From Rhodoferax potami (GTDB lineage: Bacteria > Pseudomonadota > Gammaproteobacteria > Burkholderiales > Burkholderiaceae_C): a stretch of 64,000 nucleotides of DNA. The DNA is taken from NCBI RefSeq assembly GCF_032193765.1, contig NZ_JAVBIJ010000001.1, positions 992,001 through 1,056,000 on the forward strand. The letters are read 5' to 3'. Under the pieces are notes generated by a model, which saw nothing but the letters and a program-made list of their open reading frames with translations, searched no databases and had not been told where the DNA came from. Position 1 is the first letter of the stretch, and each line of letters opens with the position of its first letter. Positions 1 through 11,653 of the stretch are shown here, one piece after another. The position numbers and the translations under genes were made by a program.

Positions 1-254
1 TTGCGCAGCGCAGACGCGCCGTCGCCTTGGTAGTGCAGGGGAGAAATATCGGCGTACCCGCGCTGAGGGTGTTCGGGGTATAGCCCGGCTTGGCTGCTGA
101 CACTATTCGGCGTGTTGGAGGGGGGCTTGAGGCGACCATTGTGAACGCCGAGGTCACCCGGTGCTTTGCCTTTGAGCATGCCGAACTGTCCTGCGAAGAA
201 GACCACCGCAGGCAGCAGGATCACTACCAGGCCGACGAACCATAAAGTTTTCAT
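1..254 (-). CDS. DUF1499 domain protein, 3' part cut by window edge
   Basis: The start codon is at 254 and the reading frame is still open at the window edge, so about 84 N-terminal residues are visible. They begin with a single hydrophobic segment (residues 4-22) that is either a signal anchor or an uncleaved signal peptide. This is followed by a GVHNGRLKPPSNTPNSVSSQ stretch, which resembles the conserved opening of DUF1499 proteins (GVxxGxLxPCPxxPNCVSSQ), although the two cysteines usual there are replaced by other residues. The biochemical role of the family is unknown to me. The gene is divergent from the patatin-like gene, so both promoters probably lie between 255 and 372. Confidence 0.7.
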   Translation of the reverse strand, partial: MKTLWFVGLVVILLPAVVFFAGQFGMLKGKAPGDLGVHNGRLKPPSNTPNSVSSQAGLYPEHPQRGYADISPLHYQGDGASALR

Positions 255-591
255 GAATGTTCCTTTGGGCGAATGTTGCATGCGGAGATGGTAGGTCAAA
301 GTTTGGAGTGATTGAAGTGTGCGTGACAGCCAGGCGACATTGACAGCAAACAGTTTATTGATAGGGATGGTGATGAAGTTTTTGAATGTATTGCGCGGAC
401 CACTGGTGCTCGCCGTAGCCGCGCTGATCACGGCGTGCTCCACAGCACCTGGCGTGCCGAAAAACAGTGGCTCCAGTGCTCTGGAGTCCGTGCCGCCGAT
501 GGTCGCAACACCCAAGCCACCCCCCAAAATCGGCTTGGCCTTGGGTGGTGGAGCTGCGCGTGGCTTTGCCCATGTTGGCGTGATTCAAGTG

Positions 592-595
592 TTAG
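592..595. repeat. IS target-site duplication, left copy (TTAG)
   Basis: TTAG immediately precedes the IS end TGTCA. The same four bases follow the opposite IS end at 2734-2737. Collapsing the pair restores the patatin reading frame (V-L-E-E-N-G). Confidence 0.9.
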
Positions 596-738
596 TGTCA
601 AACGCAGTTTCGATTTGATACAGCTGTCGAACGCAAACGCGGCGTGGATTTGATACACCGTTGTGTGGGGCGATTGTCTGTTTTGTCTTTGCTTGTCTTT
701 CAAGCAGTCAGTGGCTCGCCACTGACTGCTTGGCGCCC

Positions 739-2636
<1,898 letters not shown>

Positions 2637-2733
2637 TGCCAGTCCCATCCATGGTTCGGATGGCTTGGCACGTTAGTCGAGGTGTATCAATTCCTCACCG
2701 CGTTTGCGTGTCATTTTCATACTGCGCGTGACA

Positions 2734-2737
2734 TTAG
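2734..2737. repeat. IS target-site duplication, right copy (TTAG)
   Basis: This is the second copy of the 4-bp duplication, directly after the IS end TGACA. The patatin frame resumes with GAAGAAAACGGG. Confidence 0.9.
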
Positions 2738-3445
2738 AAGAAAACGGGATCAAACCCAATTTGGTGACTGGCACCTCCGCCGGTAGTCTGGTGGCGGCGA
2801 TTTACGCAAGTGGCAAGAATGGAGCCCAGTTGCAGCGTGTGGCGGAAACGATGGAGGAAGCAGCGATTGCCGACTGGACCTTACCCATCTTCAGCCGTGG
2901 CATGTTGCGTGGTGATGCCTTGGCGCGTTACGTCAACGCGCAGGTCAGCAGCAAACTGATCGAGGACCTGCCCATGCCCTTGGGCATCGTGGCTACCGAT
3001 CTCAACACCGGGAATGACGTGTTGTTCCAAAGAGGGGATACCGGCACTGCGGTGCGGGCCTCTAGCGCGGTGCCGGCCGTGTTTCAGCCGGTAAAAATCG
3101 CAGGGCGCGAGTATGTCGATGGCGGTCTCGTGTCTCCGGTGCCTGTGGGGGCAGCGCGTCGCATGGGGGCTGATTTTGTGATCGCGGTCGACATTTCCAG
3201 TCCGCCTGAAGGCAGTCTGACTGGGGGCACCCTGGATATCCTGATGCAGACATTCTCGATCATGGGCAAGAGTATCAACCGCTATGAACTGCGGGACGCT
3301 GAGGTCGTGGTGCGCCCAGCGTTACAAGGGATTGGAAGTTCAGATTTCAGTGCCCGCAAACGCTCTATCGAGGCAGGCCGGCAAGCCATGCTGAAGATGA
3401 TTCCCGAGCTCAAAGCGGCACTTGCCGCGAGAGACAGATAAAAAA

Positions 3446-3471
3446 AAGGCCCCGTTTTACAACGAGGCCTT
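3446..3471 (-). terminator. rho-independent terminator of the phasin gene
   Basis: The stem AAGGCC(C)CGTT pairs with AACG(A)GGCCTT around a short loop. The run of seven Ts lies on the minus-strand side (bases 3441-3447), so it serves the convergent minus-strand phasin gene rather than the patatin gene. It is about 155 bp past the phasin stop. Confidence 0.75.
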
Positions 3472-3627
3472 GAAGGGATCCCTGAACCTGAAGGTTTCGA
3501 AAGGACCCGAGGAGACAAGCGGTAGAAACAAGTAAGTTTCTGATAACTGAATTATCTCAGGGTTTTCCCTTGGTAGCTAGTGGTAGGGACAAAAAAACCT
3601 CAATTGTTTTAGTGCCCCGTACCCAAA

Positions 3628-4173
3628 TTAGCGCTTTTTCGCAGTCGCAGCCTTGGTGGCGTTGGTTGCAGTAGCAGCCACAGCGTTGAAGTTAGCTTCG
3701 GCAACTTCAGTCGCTTGCTTCACTGCTTTTTGCACAGATTCCAGTGCATTGTTGGCAGCAGCCACAGAGCTCTTCATGATGGCGACCACAGATTCGGAAC
3801 CTGCAGGAGCGTTCTTGGCAGCGCTGTCGACCAGACCAGAAAACTTCTTCTGGGCTTCAGCAGCTTGGGCTTCAGCGTTTTTGGTGAATTCAGCGCCAGT
3901 GGAGGTCGCGATGTCATAGAGGTGACGGCTGTAAGCAGCAGTTTTCTCTGCCAAAGGCTGCAGCAGGCCGGATTGCAGGGCCAACAGCTCTTGGGCGTCT
4001 TTCACGCTCAACAAAGTTTGTGTGTGGGTAGCGGCTTCGGCCATGGCTGCTTTGGAGGCAGTCAGGTTCAGCTCGACAATCTTTTCCACGCCTTCGAAGG
4101 CCTTGGTAGTCAAACCAAACAGGGTTTCGATGTTGGCTTTGTGGGAAGCGATAACTTGTTCAACGGTCAGCAT
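3628..4173 (-). CDS. phaP: phasin family protein (PHA granule-associated)
   Basis: Phasins coat polyhydroxyalkanoate granules and control their number and size. The 181-residue product matches the phasin pattern: an N-terminal hydrophobic amphipathic segment ([20 protein letters not shown]), long Ala/Glu/Lys-rich helices without Cys or Trp, and a C-terminal Ala/Lys/Thr-rich tail ([13 protein letters not shown]). The ATG at 4173 has GGAGA about 7 nt upstream; the longer TTG-started form was rejected. No other PHA gene is nearby. Regulation is suggested by two TTGC-N3-GCAA-type palindromes flanking a good promoter, which fit PhaR-type repression that is relieved when granules form (inference). 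Confidence 0.92.
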   Translation of the reverse strand: MLTVEQVIASHKANIETLFGLTTKAFEGVEKIVELNLTASKAAMAEAATHTQTLLSVKDAQELLALQSGLLQPLAEKTAAYSRHLYDIATSTGAEFTKNAEAQAAEAQKKFSGLVDSAAKNAPAGSESVVAIMKSSVAAANNALESVQKAVKQATEVAEANFNAVAATATNATKAATAKKR

Positions 4174-4239
4174 AGAGATCTCCAAGAGTTAAGGTAAAAA
4201 TCACCATCTGCGCCGTCATCATCTGTCCCTGTGGACGTT

Positions 4240-4256
4240 ATGTTGCAGTGCAGCAT
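4240..4256. promoter_or_regulatory. candidate PhaR-like operator 1
   Basis: ATGTTGC-AGT-GCAGCAT is an imperfect 7-3-7 palindrome just downstream of the predicted phasin -10, near the expected transcription start. It resembles TGC-N3-GCA sites described for PHA-granule repressors; the assignment to PhaR is inference. Confidence 0.5.
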
Positions 4257-4263
4257 GGATCGG

Positions 4264-4291
4264 ATTATAGGCAGCCCCTGTATCAATGCAA
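4264..4291 (-). promoter_or_regulatory. phasin promoter, TTGCAT-16-TATAAT
   Basis: On the minus strand, TTGCAT (plus bases 4286-4291) is followed after 16 bp by a perfect TATAAT (4264-4269), oriented toward the phasin start at 4173. This leaves a leader of about 80 nt. Confidence 0.65.
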
Positions 4292-4298
4292 GCACTTT

Positions 4299-4315
4299 TT
4301 GTTGCGGTGCAACAA
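4299..4315. promoter_or_regulatory. candidate PhaR-like operator 2
   Basis: TTGTTGC-GGT-GCAACAA is a perfect 7-3-7 inverted repeat just upstream of the predicted -35. With operator 1 (centres about 59 bp apart) it brackets the promoter. Confidence 0.5.
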
Positions 4316-4459
4316 ATTAGGGCATTTTTCCTAATTCAGCGATTGCCGGCCGTTTTTCACAGGCGTGTCATCGACCGCAAGTGGAGCCTTTTAGATAAAT
4401 CCACTTCGCACACCCCAATATCGGGCGCAACGGCAGCCCGTGTCACTATCGCTGGCAAA

Positions 4460-4912
4460 ATGGTTCGCATGCAGCAGAACGTGCCCTTGAAGCCCCACGC
4501 CGAGCCGCGAAGTGCCTACCGGGTACTGCGCACCATTCCCACCCGCTGGAGCGACAACGATGTCTACGGTCACGTCAACAACGTGGTCTATTACAGCTGG
4601 TTCGACACAGCCGTCAACGCTTACCTGATGGAGCAGGGCGTGCTCGACATCCATGCGGGCGGCACCATTGGACTGGTGGTGGAAACCCAGTGCAACTACT
4701 TCGCCTCTGTGTCCTTCCCCGAGGTGGTGCAGGCCGGCATTCGGGTTGCCAAACTCGGTACCTCCAGTGTGCGCTACGAGATCGGCATTTTTGGCGAGGG
4801 TGAGACCACCGCCGCCAAAGGCCACTTCATCCATGTTTATGTGGACAGGCTCACCCGCAAGCCAGTCCCGCTCCCTGATGCTTTGAGACAACTACTGGAG
4901 ACCTTGCAATGA
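4460..4912 (+). CDS. acyl-CoA thioesterase, 4HBT/YbgC-type hotdog fold
   Basis: This is a hotdog-fold thioesterase of the 4-hydroxybenzoyl-CoA thioesterase family, predicted to hydrolyse an acyl-CoA or aryl-CoA in the cytoplasm. The signature [20 protein letters not shown] contains the catalytic Asp followed by the GHVNN segment. The C-terminal half keeps the beta strands ending in HFIHVYVD. About 150 residues is normal for the family. The frame extends further upstream, but the hotdog fold begins just after 4460, and 4469 is an equally possible start. Its stop overlaps the start of the nitroreductase gene (ATGA), so they are probably co-translated. The substrate cannot be told from sequence. 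Confidence 0.85.
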   Translation: MVRMQQNVPLKPHAEPRSAYRVLRTIPTRWSDNDVYGHVNNVVYYSWFDTAVNAYLMEQGVLDIHAGGTIGLVVETQCNYFASVSFPEVVQAGIRVAKLGTSSVRYEIGIFGEGETTAAKGHFIHVYVDRLTRKPVPLPDALRQLLETLQ

Positions 4913-5604
4913 CCGCAGCTATCGTCGATGACGCCATCCGCTCCCGCATGTCCGCCCGGGCCTTTCTGCCCCAGGCAGTCGCCCGGGAAGATATTGAAGC
5001 CATTCTGGACGTAGCCAGCCGCGCCCCTTCCGGTACCAATTGCCAACCTTGGAAGGTCTATGTGCTACAAGGTGCGAGCCGCGATGCGCTGGTGGACAAA
5101 ACCTGTGCCGCCCATGACGCCATCCGCGCCAACCCCGAGCTGGCCGCGCAGTACCAAGAGGAATACGACTACTACCCTGCCGAGTGGGTCAGCCCCTATG
5201 TAGACCGCCGGCGCGAAAACGGCTGGGGGCTCTATGGCTTGTTGGGCATCGGCAAGGCCGACAAGGACAAAATGCACGCGCAGCATCAGCGCAACTTCCG
5301 TTTCTTTGATGCGCCGGTCGGCCTGATGTTCACCGTCGACAAGGTCATGGGGCGCGGCTCGCTGGTGGATTACGGTGCGTTTTTGCAAAACATCATGGTG
5401 GCCGCGCGGGGCCGTGGTCTCCACACCTGCCCGCAGGCGGCGTGGAATGGCTTCTCCAGCATCATCCTTCCGCACATCGGCGCGGGCGAGGGCGAAATGC
5501 TGGTCTGCGGCATGTCGCTCGGTTATGCCGACCCTGATGCGCCGGTCAACACGTTCCACACGCCCCGTGTGCCCGTCGCCGATTTCACCCGCTGGGTGGA
5601 GTGA
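4909..5604 (+). CDS. nitroreductase family flavoprotein
   Basis: This is an FMN-dependent NAD(P)H oxidoreductase of the nitroreductase fold, 231 residues. The N-terminal [15 protein letters not shown] segment holds the conserved Arg pair that contacts FMN phosphate, and [14 protein letters not shown] is the classical FMN-binding PSGxNxQPW motif. The C-terminal [12 protein letters not shown] segment is also typical. Candidate activities include reduction of nitro compounds, quinones or enones; the native substrate is unknown. It is translationally coupled to the upstream thioesterase gene, which may point to a shared aromatic or enoyl-CoA pathway, but this is only context. Confidence 0.9.
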   Translation: MTAAIVDDAIRSRMSARAFLPQAVAREDIEAILDVASRAPSGTNCQPWKVYVLQGASRDALVDKTCAAHDAIRANPELAAQYQEEYDYYPAEWVSPYVDRRRENGWGLYGLLGIGKADKDKMHAQHQRNFRFFDAPVGLMFTVDKVMGRGSLVDYGAFLQNIMVAARGRGLHTCPQAAWNGFSSIILPHIGAGEGEMLVCGMSLGYADPDAPVNTFHTPRVPVADFTRWVE

Positions 5605-5621
5605 CCGTCATTTGAACGAAA

Positions 5622-5673
5622 GCGGCTGCTAGCGTTCTATAAATAAGCGCGAGTAGCTCCTGAATTGATAGCA
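5622..5673 (-). repeat. dispersed palindromic repeat, copy A
   Basis: Read on the minus strand it has the head GCTATCAATTCAGGAGC, then TACTCGCGC, then a tail containing ACGCTAG. It lies between the nitroreductase and pncB genes and belongs to the same family as the copies near 8013, 34614, 52991, 55836 and 61703. Confidence 0.7.
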
Positions 5674-5711
5674 ATTTCCTGGGCGGCCTTTCATGGCAGC
5701 CTGAACGCCTC

Positions 5712-6962
5712 ATGATCATCACCAGTTTGCTGGACACCGACCTCTACAAATTCACCATGATGCAAGTGGTGCTGCATCAGTTTCCGGGGGCGCAGGTGGA
5801 GTACCGCTTCAAGTGCCGCAACCCGGGCATGAATCTAGCGGCGCATGCGGCTGAGATCCGCGAGGAAATCCGTTCCCTGTGCAGCCTTCAGTTCCAGGAG
5901 AGCGAGCTGGCTTATCTGCGGTCCATGCGCTTTATCAAGAGCGACTTTGTGGATTTTCTGGGGCTGTTCCGCCTGAACGAAAAGTACATCACCGTCACGC
6001 CCTTGGCCAATGGCGAGCTCGATATCAGCATCGTCGGCCCTTGGCTGCACACCATCTTGTTTGAGATCCCGGTGCTTGCCATCGTGAACGAGGTGTACTT
6101 CCGCAACACTCAGCGGGTGCCGGACTTTGTGGAAGGGCGCAAGCGCCTGGAAACCAAGATCGAGCAGCTGCGCGCAGAGGGCTTGCAAGACCTGAAGATT
6201 GCCGATTACGGCACCCGCCGCAGGTTTTCTCGTGCGTGGCACGACGAGGTGCTGCGCGTACTCAGTGCCAAGCTCGGCACGGTACAAAGCCCGGGCAACG
6301 CTGCGGGCCGCCCCGGCCAACTGGCGGGTACCAGCAATGTGTTGCTGGCCATGAAGCTGGGGCTCACGCCACTGGGCACCATGGCCCACGAATACCTGCA
6401 AGCCTCTCAGGCCTTGGGCCCGAGGCTGCGGGACAGCCAGATTTTTGCTTTTGAGTCATGGGCCCGGGAATACCGAGGCGACCTCGGCATCGCGCTCAGC
6501 GATGTGTATGGCATGAACGCGTTTCTGCGCGACTTCGACATGTACTTTTGTAAGCTGTTCGATGGCGCGCGGCACGACAGCGGCGACCCGTTCACCTGGG
6601 GTGAGCGCATGATTGCGCACTACCTCAGCAACCGGGTGAACCCGAGCACAAAAACACTGATCTTCAGCGACGGGCTGACCATTCCGCGCACCATCGAGCT
6701 GTACCAGCAGTTCCGCGGGCGCTGCCAGCTGGCCTTCGGCATCGGCACGAATCTGACCAACGACTTGGGCTACACGCCGTTGCAAATCGTCATCAAGATG
6801 GTGCGTTGCAACGGCCAACCGGTGGCCAAGCTCTCCGACACACCGTCCAAGAACATGTGTGATGACGAGAAATACCTGGCCTACCTGCGCCAAGTGTTTG
6901 AAATACCGACCCCGGCGGAAACACCCGCCGTGCCCGCCACCCAACCCTCGGCTTCAGCATGA
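5712..6962 (+). CDS. pncB: nicotinate phosphoribosyltransferase
   Basis: PncB converts nicotinate, PRPP and ATP to nicotinate mononucleotide in the Preiss-Handler NAD salvage pathway. The 416-residue protein opens with the diagnostic [14 protein letters not shown] and contains [20 protein letters not shown], and [15 protein letters not shown] followed by LIFSDGL, which form the phosphoribosyl-binding core. Length matches bacterial class I enzymes, apart from a short Pro/Ala-rich C-terminal tail. It overlaps the next gene by 4 bp (ATGA). Confidence 0.96.
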   Translation: MIITSLLDTDLYKFTMMQVVLHQFPGAQVEYRFKCRNPGMNLAAHAAEIREEIRSLCSLQFQESELAYLRSMRFIKSDFVDFLGLFRLNEKYITVTPLANGELDISIVGPWLHTILFEIPVLAIVNEVYFRNTQRVPDFVEGRKRLETKIEQLRAEGLQDLKIADYGTRRRFSRAWHDEVLRVLSAKLGTVQSPGNAAGRPGQLAGTSNVLLAMKLGLTPLGTMAHEYLQASQALGPRLRDSQIFAFESWAREYRGDLGIALSDVYGMNAFLRDFDMYFCKLFDGARHDSGDPFTWGERMIAHYLSNRVNPSTKTLIFSDGLTIPRTIELYQQFRGRCQLAFGIGTNLTNDLGYTPLQIVIKMVRCNGQPVAKLSDTPSKNMCDDEKYLAYLRQVFEIPTPAETPAVPATQPSASA

Positions 6963-7957
6963 CAACACCAACTAGCAAACCTCGCATACTGGTCAGCCGG
7001 GCCATCTTCCCCGAGGTGATCGCTCAGCTGGAGGCGGCCTTCGAGGTCGAGCACAACCAAGCGGATGCCGTCTGGTCACCCCAAGAGTTGACCTCCCGCC
7101 TGCAAGGCAAAGACGGCGTGCTCACCACCGGCGGCGAGCGCATCAGCGTTGAGCTGCTGCAGGCTTGTCCGCAACTCAAAATCTGCGCCAACATGGCCGT
7201 GGGCTTTAACAACTTCGATGTGCCGGCCATGACCGCTAGCGGCGTGCAGGGCACCAATGCACCGGATGTGCTGACCGAGACCACCGCCGATTTCGGCTTC
7301 GCGCTGATGATGGCCGCCGCCCGCCGCATGGCCGAGAGCGAGCACTTTTTGCGTGCCGGCTTGTGGAAGCGCTGGAGTTACGACATGTTTTGCGGCAGCG
7401 ACATCCACGGCGCCACGCTCGGCATTCTGGGCATGGGGCGCATCGGGCAGGGCATAGCGCGGCGCGGCTTTCATGGCTTCGGCATGAAGGTGATCTATCA
7501 CAACCGCAGCCGCCTCGATGCCGGGCTGGAAGCCGCGTGTGGCGCGCAGTATGTAGACAAAGCGACGCTGCTCGCACAAGCCGACCATCTGGTGTTGGTG
7601 GTGCCGTACTCGGCGGAGTCGCACCACACCATCGGTGCTGCAGAGTTGGCGCTTATGAAGCCCACCGCCACCCTGACCAACATTGCGCGCGGCGGCATTG
7701 TGGACGATGCGGCACTGGCCCATGCCCTACGCAGCGGGCAGATTGCTGCGGCCGGGCTGGACGTGTTTGAGGGCGAACCGCAAGTGCACGCGGACCTGCT
7801 GACGGTGCCCAACGTGGTGCTGACCCCGCACATTGCCAGCGCGACGCTCGCCACGCGACTTGCCATGGCCCAACTGGCTGCGGACAACCTGCTGCGCTTT
7901 TTTGCGACAGGCGAGGTGCTCACCCCAGTGAACACACTGGGCGCAGTGCGACGTTAA
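6959..7957 (+). CDS. D-2-hydroxyacid dehydrogenase (glyoxylate/hydroxypyruvate reductase type)
   Basis: This is an NAD(P)-dependent D-isomer 2-hydroxyacid dehydrogenase that reduces an alpha-keto acid such as glyoxylate or hydroxypyruvate. The 332-residue protein shows the nucleotide-binding [12 protein letters not shown] motif near residue 157. The catalytic Arg ([10 protein letters not shown]), Glu (DVFEGEP) and His (LTPHIASAT) are all present and in order. The region after the Rossmann GxGxxG (IYHNRS) fits NADP preference, as in GhrB/GyaR enzymes, but this is weak evidence. It is translationally coupled to pncB. Confidence 0.9.
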   Translation: MTTPTSKPRILVSRAIFPEVIAQLEAAFEVEHNQADAVWSPQELTSRLQGKDGVLTTGGERISVELLQACPQLKICANMAVGFNNFDVPAMTASGVQGTNAPDVLTETTADFGFALMMAAARRMAESEHFLRAGLWKRWSYDMFCGSDIHGATLGILGMGRIGQGIARRGFHGFGMKVIYHNRSRLDAGLEAACGAQYVDKATLLAQADHLVLVVPYSAESHHTIGAAELALMKPTATLTNIARGGIVDDAALAHALRSGQIAAAGLDVFEGEPQVHADLLTVPNVVLTPHIASATLATRLAMAQLAADNLLRFFATGEVLTPVNTLGAVRR

Positions 7958-7979
7958 ATAGCTCCGGGAGGGGCATGTT

Positions 7980-8007
7980 CACACAAGTGCGTAACAGGTC
8001 TTGTGTG
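7980..8007. repeat. inverted repeat after the dehydrogenase gene
   Basis: CACACAAG and CTTGTGTG form a perfect 8-bp stem with a 12-nt loop. It is followed by ACGTTTTG, so it may act as a weak terminator for the pncB unit. It could equally be a protein-binding site. Confidence 0.4.
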
Positions 8008-8012
8008 ACGTT

Positions 8013-8060
8013 TTGCTATTGAATTCATAGCTGCTTGCGTATATTGGAGCGCTAGCGGCC
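8013..8060 (+). repeat. dispersed palindromic repeat, copy B
   Basis: The head GCTATTGAATTCATAGC is itself a near-palindrome. It is followed by TGCTTGCG, a spacer and the tail GCGCTAGCGGCC. This is one of the best-preserved copies, and it lies just upstream of rmuC. Confidence 0.75.
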
Positions 8061-8087
8061 TAAATGATGCATAACTAGAAGGAATCT

Positions 8088-9491
8088 ATGACGGAGTGGA
8101 TGGTCGTGGCAGGAGTGGTTTTTGGGCTGTTGCAACTGGTATTGCTGGTTTTACTTTTGCGCAGTCGCACGGCTAACGATCCGCAGGCCCGAGCCCAAGA
8201 GCTGGCGCAACTGGAGGCCCAGCGCCAGGAGCTGTTGGCCCGCTTGCAAAGCAGCAGCGAGCGCGTGGAGCGCGAGCTGCGCCGCGAGGTGCAAGAGAGC
8301 GCGCGCAGTGGTCGCCAAGAGTTAGCGCAAAACCTGGCCATGTTTCAAAAAAGCTTGGTGCAGCAAGCCGCCGAGGCCACCCGCACCCAGAACACGCAGA
8401 TCGACGCCTTCGGCCAGCAACTCGCGTTGTTGCAAAAGACCCTGTCCGACACGCTGGCCAACCAGCTCAGTGCCCTGAGTGAATCCAACGCCCGCCGCAT
8501 GGCCGAAGTGCGCCAAACCCTGGAAGCCCAACTGGCCCAGCTACAAACCACCAACTCCGCCAAGCTCGACGAAATGCGCGCCACGGTGGACGAGAAATTG
8601 CAGACCACTTTGCAAGCCCGCTTGGGCGAAAGTTTCAAACAGGTGGCCGAGCGACTAGAGCAGGTGCACAAAGGGCTGGGCGAAATGCAGTCGCTCGCGC
8701 AGGGTGTGGGCGACTTGAAGCACCTGCTCACCAATGTCAAAACCCGCGGCATGTTCGGCGAGGCCCAACTGGCATCGCTCTTGGAGCAGGTGTTCGTGCC
8801 CGACCAATACGCCACGCAAGTCGCCACCCGGCCGGGTAGCAAAAACGTGGTCGATTTCGCCATCAAGCTGCCCGGCAAGTCGGACAACGGCGAGCCGCTG
8901 TGGCTGCCGATTGACGCCAAGTTCCCCAACGAAGACTACGAGCGCCTGCTGGACGCCCAGGGCAGGGCGGATGCTGCCGCTGCCGAGGCGGCAGGCAAGG
9001 CGCTGGAAATGCACATCCGGCTGGAGGCCAAGTCGATTTCCGAGAAGTATGTGGAGCCCCCGCACACCACCGACTTCGCCATTCTGTTTTTGCCGACTGA
9101 AGGTCTGTACGCCGAAGTGCTGCGTCGCCCCGGTCTGATGGAAGTCTTGCAGCGCGAACACCGCATTACCCTGGCCGGGCCCACTACCTTGCTGGCCATG
9201 CTCAGCTCGCTGCAGATGGGCTTCCGGACGCTGGCCTTGGAAAAGCGCTCCAGCGAGGTGTGGCAGGTGCTGGGTGCTGTCAAAACCGAGTTCAGCAAGT
9301 TCGGCGATGTGCTGGCCAAGGTCAAGTCGCAAACCGAGACTGTGCTCAAAACCCTGGACAGCGCCGAAGTGCGCAGCCGCGCCATGGGGCGGGCACTCAA
9401 AAAGGTGGAGGCTCTGCCGGACACTCAGGCGCAAGCCCTGTTGCCCATAGACCGCGATTTGGACCGGGATGCGGACGGTGCGGGCCTATGA
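8088..9491 (+). CDS. rmuC: DNA recombination protein RmuC
   Basis: RmuC limits inversion recombination at short inverted repeats and has a nuclease-like core. The 467-residue protein has an N-terminal membrane segment (about residues 5-24). A long Gln/Glu/Ala-rich coiled coil follows (about 30-200), and then the conserved RmuC core starting GMFGEAQLASLLEQVF and including PIDAKFPNEDYERLL and LFLPTEGLYAE. GAAGGAATCT precedes the ATG as ribosome binding site. Its stop overlaps the MFS transporter start by 4 bp. Confidence 0.94.
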   Translation: MTEWMVVAGVVFGLLQLVLLVLLLRSRTANDPQARAQELAQLEAQRQELLARLQSSSERVERELRREVQESARSGRQELAQNLAMFQKSLVQQAAEATRTQNTQIDAFGQQLALLQKTLSDTLANQLSALSESNARRMAEVRQTLEAQLAQLQTTNSAKLDEMRATVDEKLQTTLQARLGESFKQVAERLEQVHKGLGEMQSLAQGVGDLKHLLTNVKTRGMFGEAQLASLLEQVFVPDQYATQVATRPGSKNVVDFAIKLPGKSDNGEPLWLPIDAKFPNEDYERLLDAQGRADAAAAEAAGKALEMHIRLEAKSISEKYVEPPHTTDFAILFLPTEGLYAEVLRRPGLMEVLQREHRITLAGPTTLLAMLSSLQMGFRTLALEKRSSEVWQVLGAVKTEFSKFGDVLAKVKSQTETVLKTLDSAEVRSRAMGRALKKVEALPDTQAQALLPIDRDLDRDADGAGL

Positions 9492-10726
9492 GCGGCCTTC
9501 ACCCTTCCGCGCCATCCGCAGCTGACCCACAGCAGGGACCCAGGGCGCTGCTGCGCTTGATCAGCGGACACGTCTGCCTGCATGCCAGTATGGCCGGCAT
9601 GCGACTGGTTGCGCCCTTGTGGGCCTTGCAACACGGGTATGGCCCTTTGGCGGTGGGTTTTTTGCTGGCTTTGTTCTCTTTGTCGCAGGTGTTTTTAGCC
9701 CTGCCGGCGGGTCGCTTTGCAGACCGCCATGGTCTGCGCAAGCCGGTTTCCCGGGCAGTGGTGGCCGCCACGATAGGCGCCAGCGCGGCGGTGGTTTTTC
9801 CTCATTTTGTCGTGCTGTGTTTTGCCGCCCTGATGATGGGCGGCGCCACCGGCGCGGCTTCGATTGCTCTACAACGCCATGTCGGGCGTGCGGCGGCCGA
9901 TGCGACTGATTTGCGCCGTGTGTTCAGCTGGCTGTCCATCGGCCCAGCGATCTCCAACTTTTTGGGGCCTGTGTGTGCGGGTTTGCTGATTGACTATGCG
10001 GGTATCTGGCTGGGTGGCAGTGCGGCAGACCACAACGGTTTTGTGGCGGCATTTGCACTCACTGCCTTGTTGCCCTCGTTAGCGTGGCTGTGCGTGCGCT
10101 CTACCCGTGAGCTGGAGCCCATCGTGCACGAGGGAGGAGTCGCACCCAGCGCGTGGCCGCTGCTCAAAGAGCCGATCATGCGCCGGCTGCTGTTGGTGAA
10201 TTGGTTGCTTTCCAGTTGCTGGGATGTGCACACCTTTGTGGTGCCGGTGCTCGGCCATGAACGGGGCTACAGCGCCTCTGTGATCGGCACGATTCTGGGG
10301 GCCTTTGCGGTGGCCGCTGCGGTGGTGCGGGTTTTCTTGCCCATGTTGGCGGCCCGGCTGCGCGAGTGGGCCGTGGTTACCGCGGCCATGGTGGTGACCG
10401 CTGTGTTGTTTGCGGTCTACCCCTTGATGCCCAGCGCGTGGGCGATGGGCGTGTGCTCGGTATTGCTGGGGCTGGCGCTGGGCACGGTGCAACCGATGAT
10501 CATGAGCATGCTGCACCAGATCACGCCCCATGCCTTGCACGGACAGGCAATTGCCTTGCGGCTAATGACCATCAACCTTTCCAGTGTGCTCATGCCCATG
10601 CTCTTTGGCACGGCGGGCGTGGTGGTGGGGGTGTCGGTGGTGTTCTGGACCGTGGGTGCCTTGGTGGGGCTGGGTTCACACGCAGCGTGGGGGCTGCGTG
10701 TGGGGCCTCACACCGGCAGTCCGTAG
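9488..10726 (+). CDS. major facilitator superfamily transporter
   Basis: This is a 412-residue integral membrane protein with about 12 hydrophobic helices and the MFS motif-A-like loop between helices 2 and 3 (GRFADRHGLRKP). The start at 9488 overlaps the rmuC stop. The frame extends upstream, but only as a shadow of rmuC. It probably exports or imports a small molecule by proton coupling; substrate unknown. It is convergent with the LOG-family gene, and their 3' ends overlap by 19 bp. Confidence 0.88.
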   Translation: MSGLHPSAPSAADPQQGPRALLRLISGHVCLHASMAGMRLVAPLWALQHGYGPLAVGFLLALFSLSQVFLALPAGRFADRHGLRKPVSRAVVAATIGASAAVVFPHFVVLCFAALMMGGATGAASIALQRHVGRAAADATDLRRVFSWLSIGPAISNFLGPVCAGLLIDYAGIWLGGSAADHNGFVAAFALTALLPSLAWLCVRSTRELEPIVHEGGVAPSAWPLLKEPIMRRLLLVNWLLSSCWDVHTFVVPVLGHERGYSASVIGTILGAFAVAAAVVRVFLPMLAARLREWAVVTAAMVVTAVLFAVYPLMPSAWAMGVCSVLLGLALGTVQPMIMSMLHQITPHALHGQAIALRLMTINLSSVLMPMLFGTAGVVVGVSVVFWTVGALVGLGSHAAWGLRVGPHTGSP

Positions 10727-11577
10727 AAGTTACGGATCACGTCCCAGGCGTCTTGCGGGTCGTCGGTGTAGTGGAGCAGCTTCAGGTCTTCGGGCGAGAT
10801 GGCGCCTTCTTCCACCAGCACATCCATGTTGATCAGGCGTTTCCAGTAGTCGGTGCCGAACAGGATGATGGGGACCGGCTTGGCCTTCTTGGTTTGCACC
10901 AAGGTGATGACTTCAAACAGCTCGTCCAGGGTGCCGAAGCCGCCGGGAAACGCCACCAGCGCTTTGGCCCGCATCATGAAATGCATCTTGCGGGTGGCAA
11001 AGTAGTGAAACTTGAAGCTCAAGGACGGTGTCACGTAAGGATTGGCACGTTGCTCATGCGGCAGGGTGATGTTCAGGCCGGGGGTGAGTGCATCCATTTC
11101 GTGGGCGCCGCGGTTGGCCGCCTCCATGATGCCGGGGCCACCGCCGGTGCAAATGAACAAGCGCTGGTCTTTGGGTTTGCGGGCGCTGTGTCCGGCTACC
11201 AAGCGGGCAAACAAACGTGCGTTGTCGTAGTGCTTGGCGTTGCGCAAGTGGCGCTTGGCCACCGCGATTTGTTGGGCATCCCCCGACAATTCGGCGGCTT
11301 GTGCAAACGCCTCGGCATCTTCGGGTGACGGGAAGCGCGCGCTACCAAAGACCACCACGGTGTTGTCCACACCCTGTGCGGCTTGGTCGAGGTCGGGTTT
11401 GAGCATCTCGAGCTGGATGCGGATGCCACGGGTCTCGCGGCGTAGCAGGAATTCGGGATCGGCGAAGGCCAGGCGGTAGGCGTCCTGGTCGAGGGCACCA
11501 CCCTGGTCAGAGTGGTTTTGCAGGTCCGCCCAGGCGTTGGCGATACGGCTTTCGTTGAGGTTTTGCGTGTTTTCCAT
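10708..11577 (-). CDS. LOG family protein (nucleotide 5'-monophosphate phosphoribohydrolase-like)
   Basis: LOG/YgdH-type enzymes cleave the N-glycosidic bond of nucleoside monophosphates, and plant LOG activates cytokinins. The 289-residue protein contains the family signature PGGFGTLDELFE and an upstream TGGGPGIMEAANRGA nucleotide-binding loop, with Arg and Glu in the expected catalytic positions. The N-terminal ~90 residues extend beyond the minimal LOG core, as in many proteobacterial members. ATG at 11577 was chosen over the longer frame, which would run through a promoter-like intergenic region. Confidence 0.9.
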   Translation of the reverse strand: MENTQNLNESRIANAWADLQNHSDQGGALDQDAYRLAFADPEFLLRRETRGIRIQLEMLKPDLDQAAQGVDNTVVVFGSARFPSPEDAEAFAQAAELSGDAQQIAVAKRHLRNAKHYDNARLFARLVAGHSARKPKDQRLFICTGGGPGIMEAANRGAHEMDALTPGLNITLPHEQRANPYVTPSLSFKFHYFATRKMHFMMRAKALVAFPGGFGTLDELFEVITLVQTKKAKPVPIILFGTDYWKRLINMDVLVEEGAISPEDLKLLHYTDDPQDAWDVIRNFYGLPV

Positions 11578-11653
11578 GGCTTCATTGTGCGGCAGTTTCG
11601 TGGCACTCTGAAGGCAAGAGACGTGCCGTTTTTTGCTACTTAATCGCAGGCAT

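Noticed and set aside
10366..11328. 320-codon plus-strand frame spanning the MFS and LOG 3' ends
   Set aside because: Composed of shadows of two recognised genes; the real genes converge here with a 19-bp overlap.
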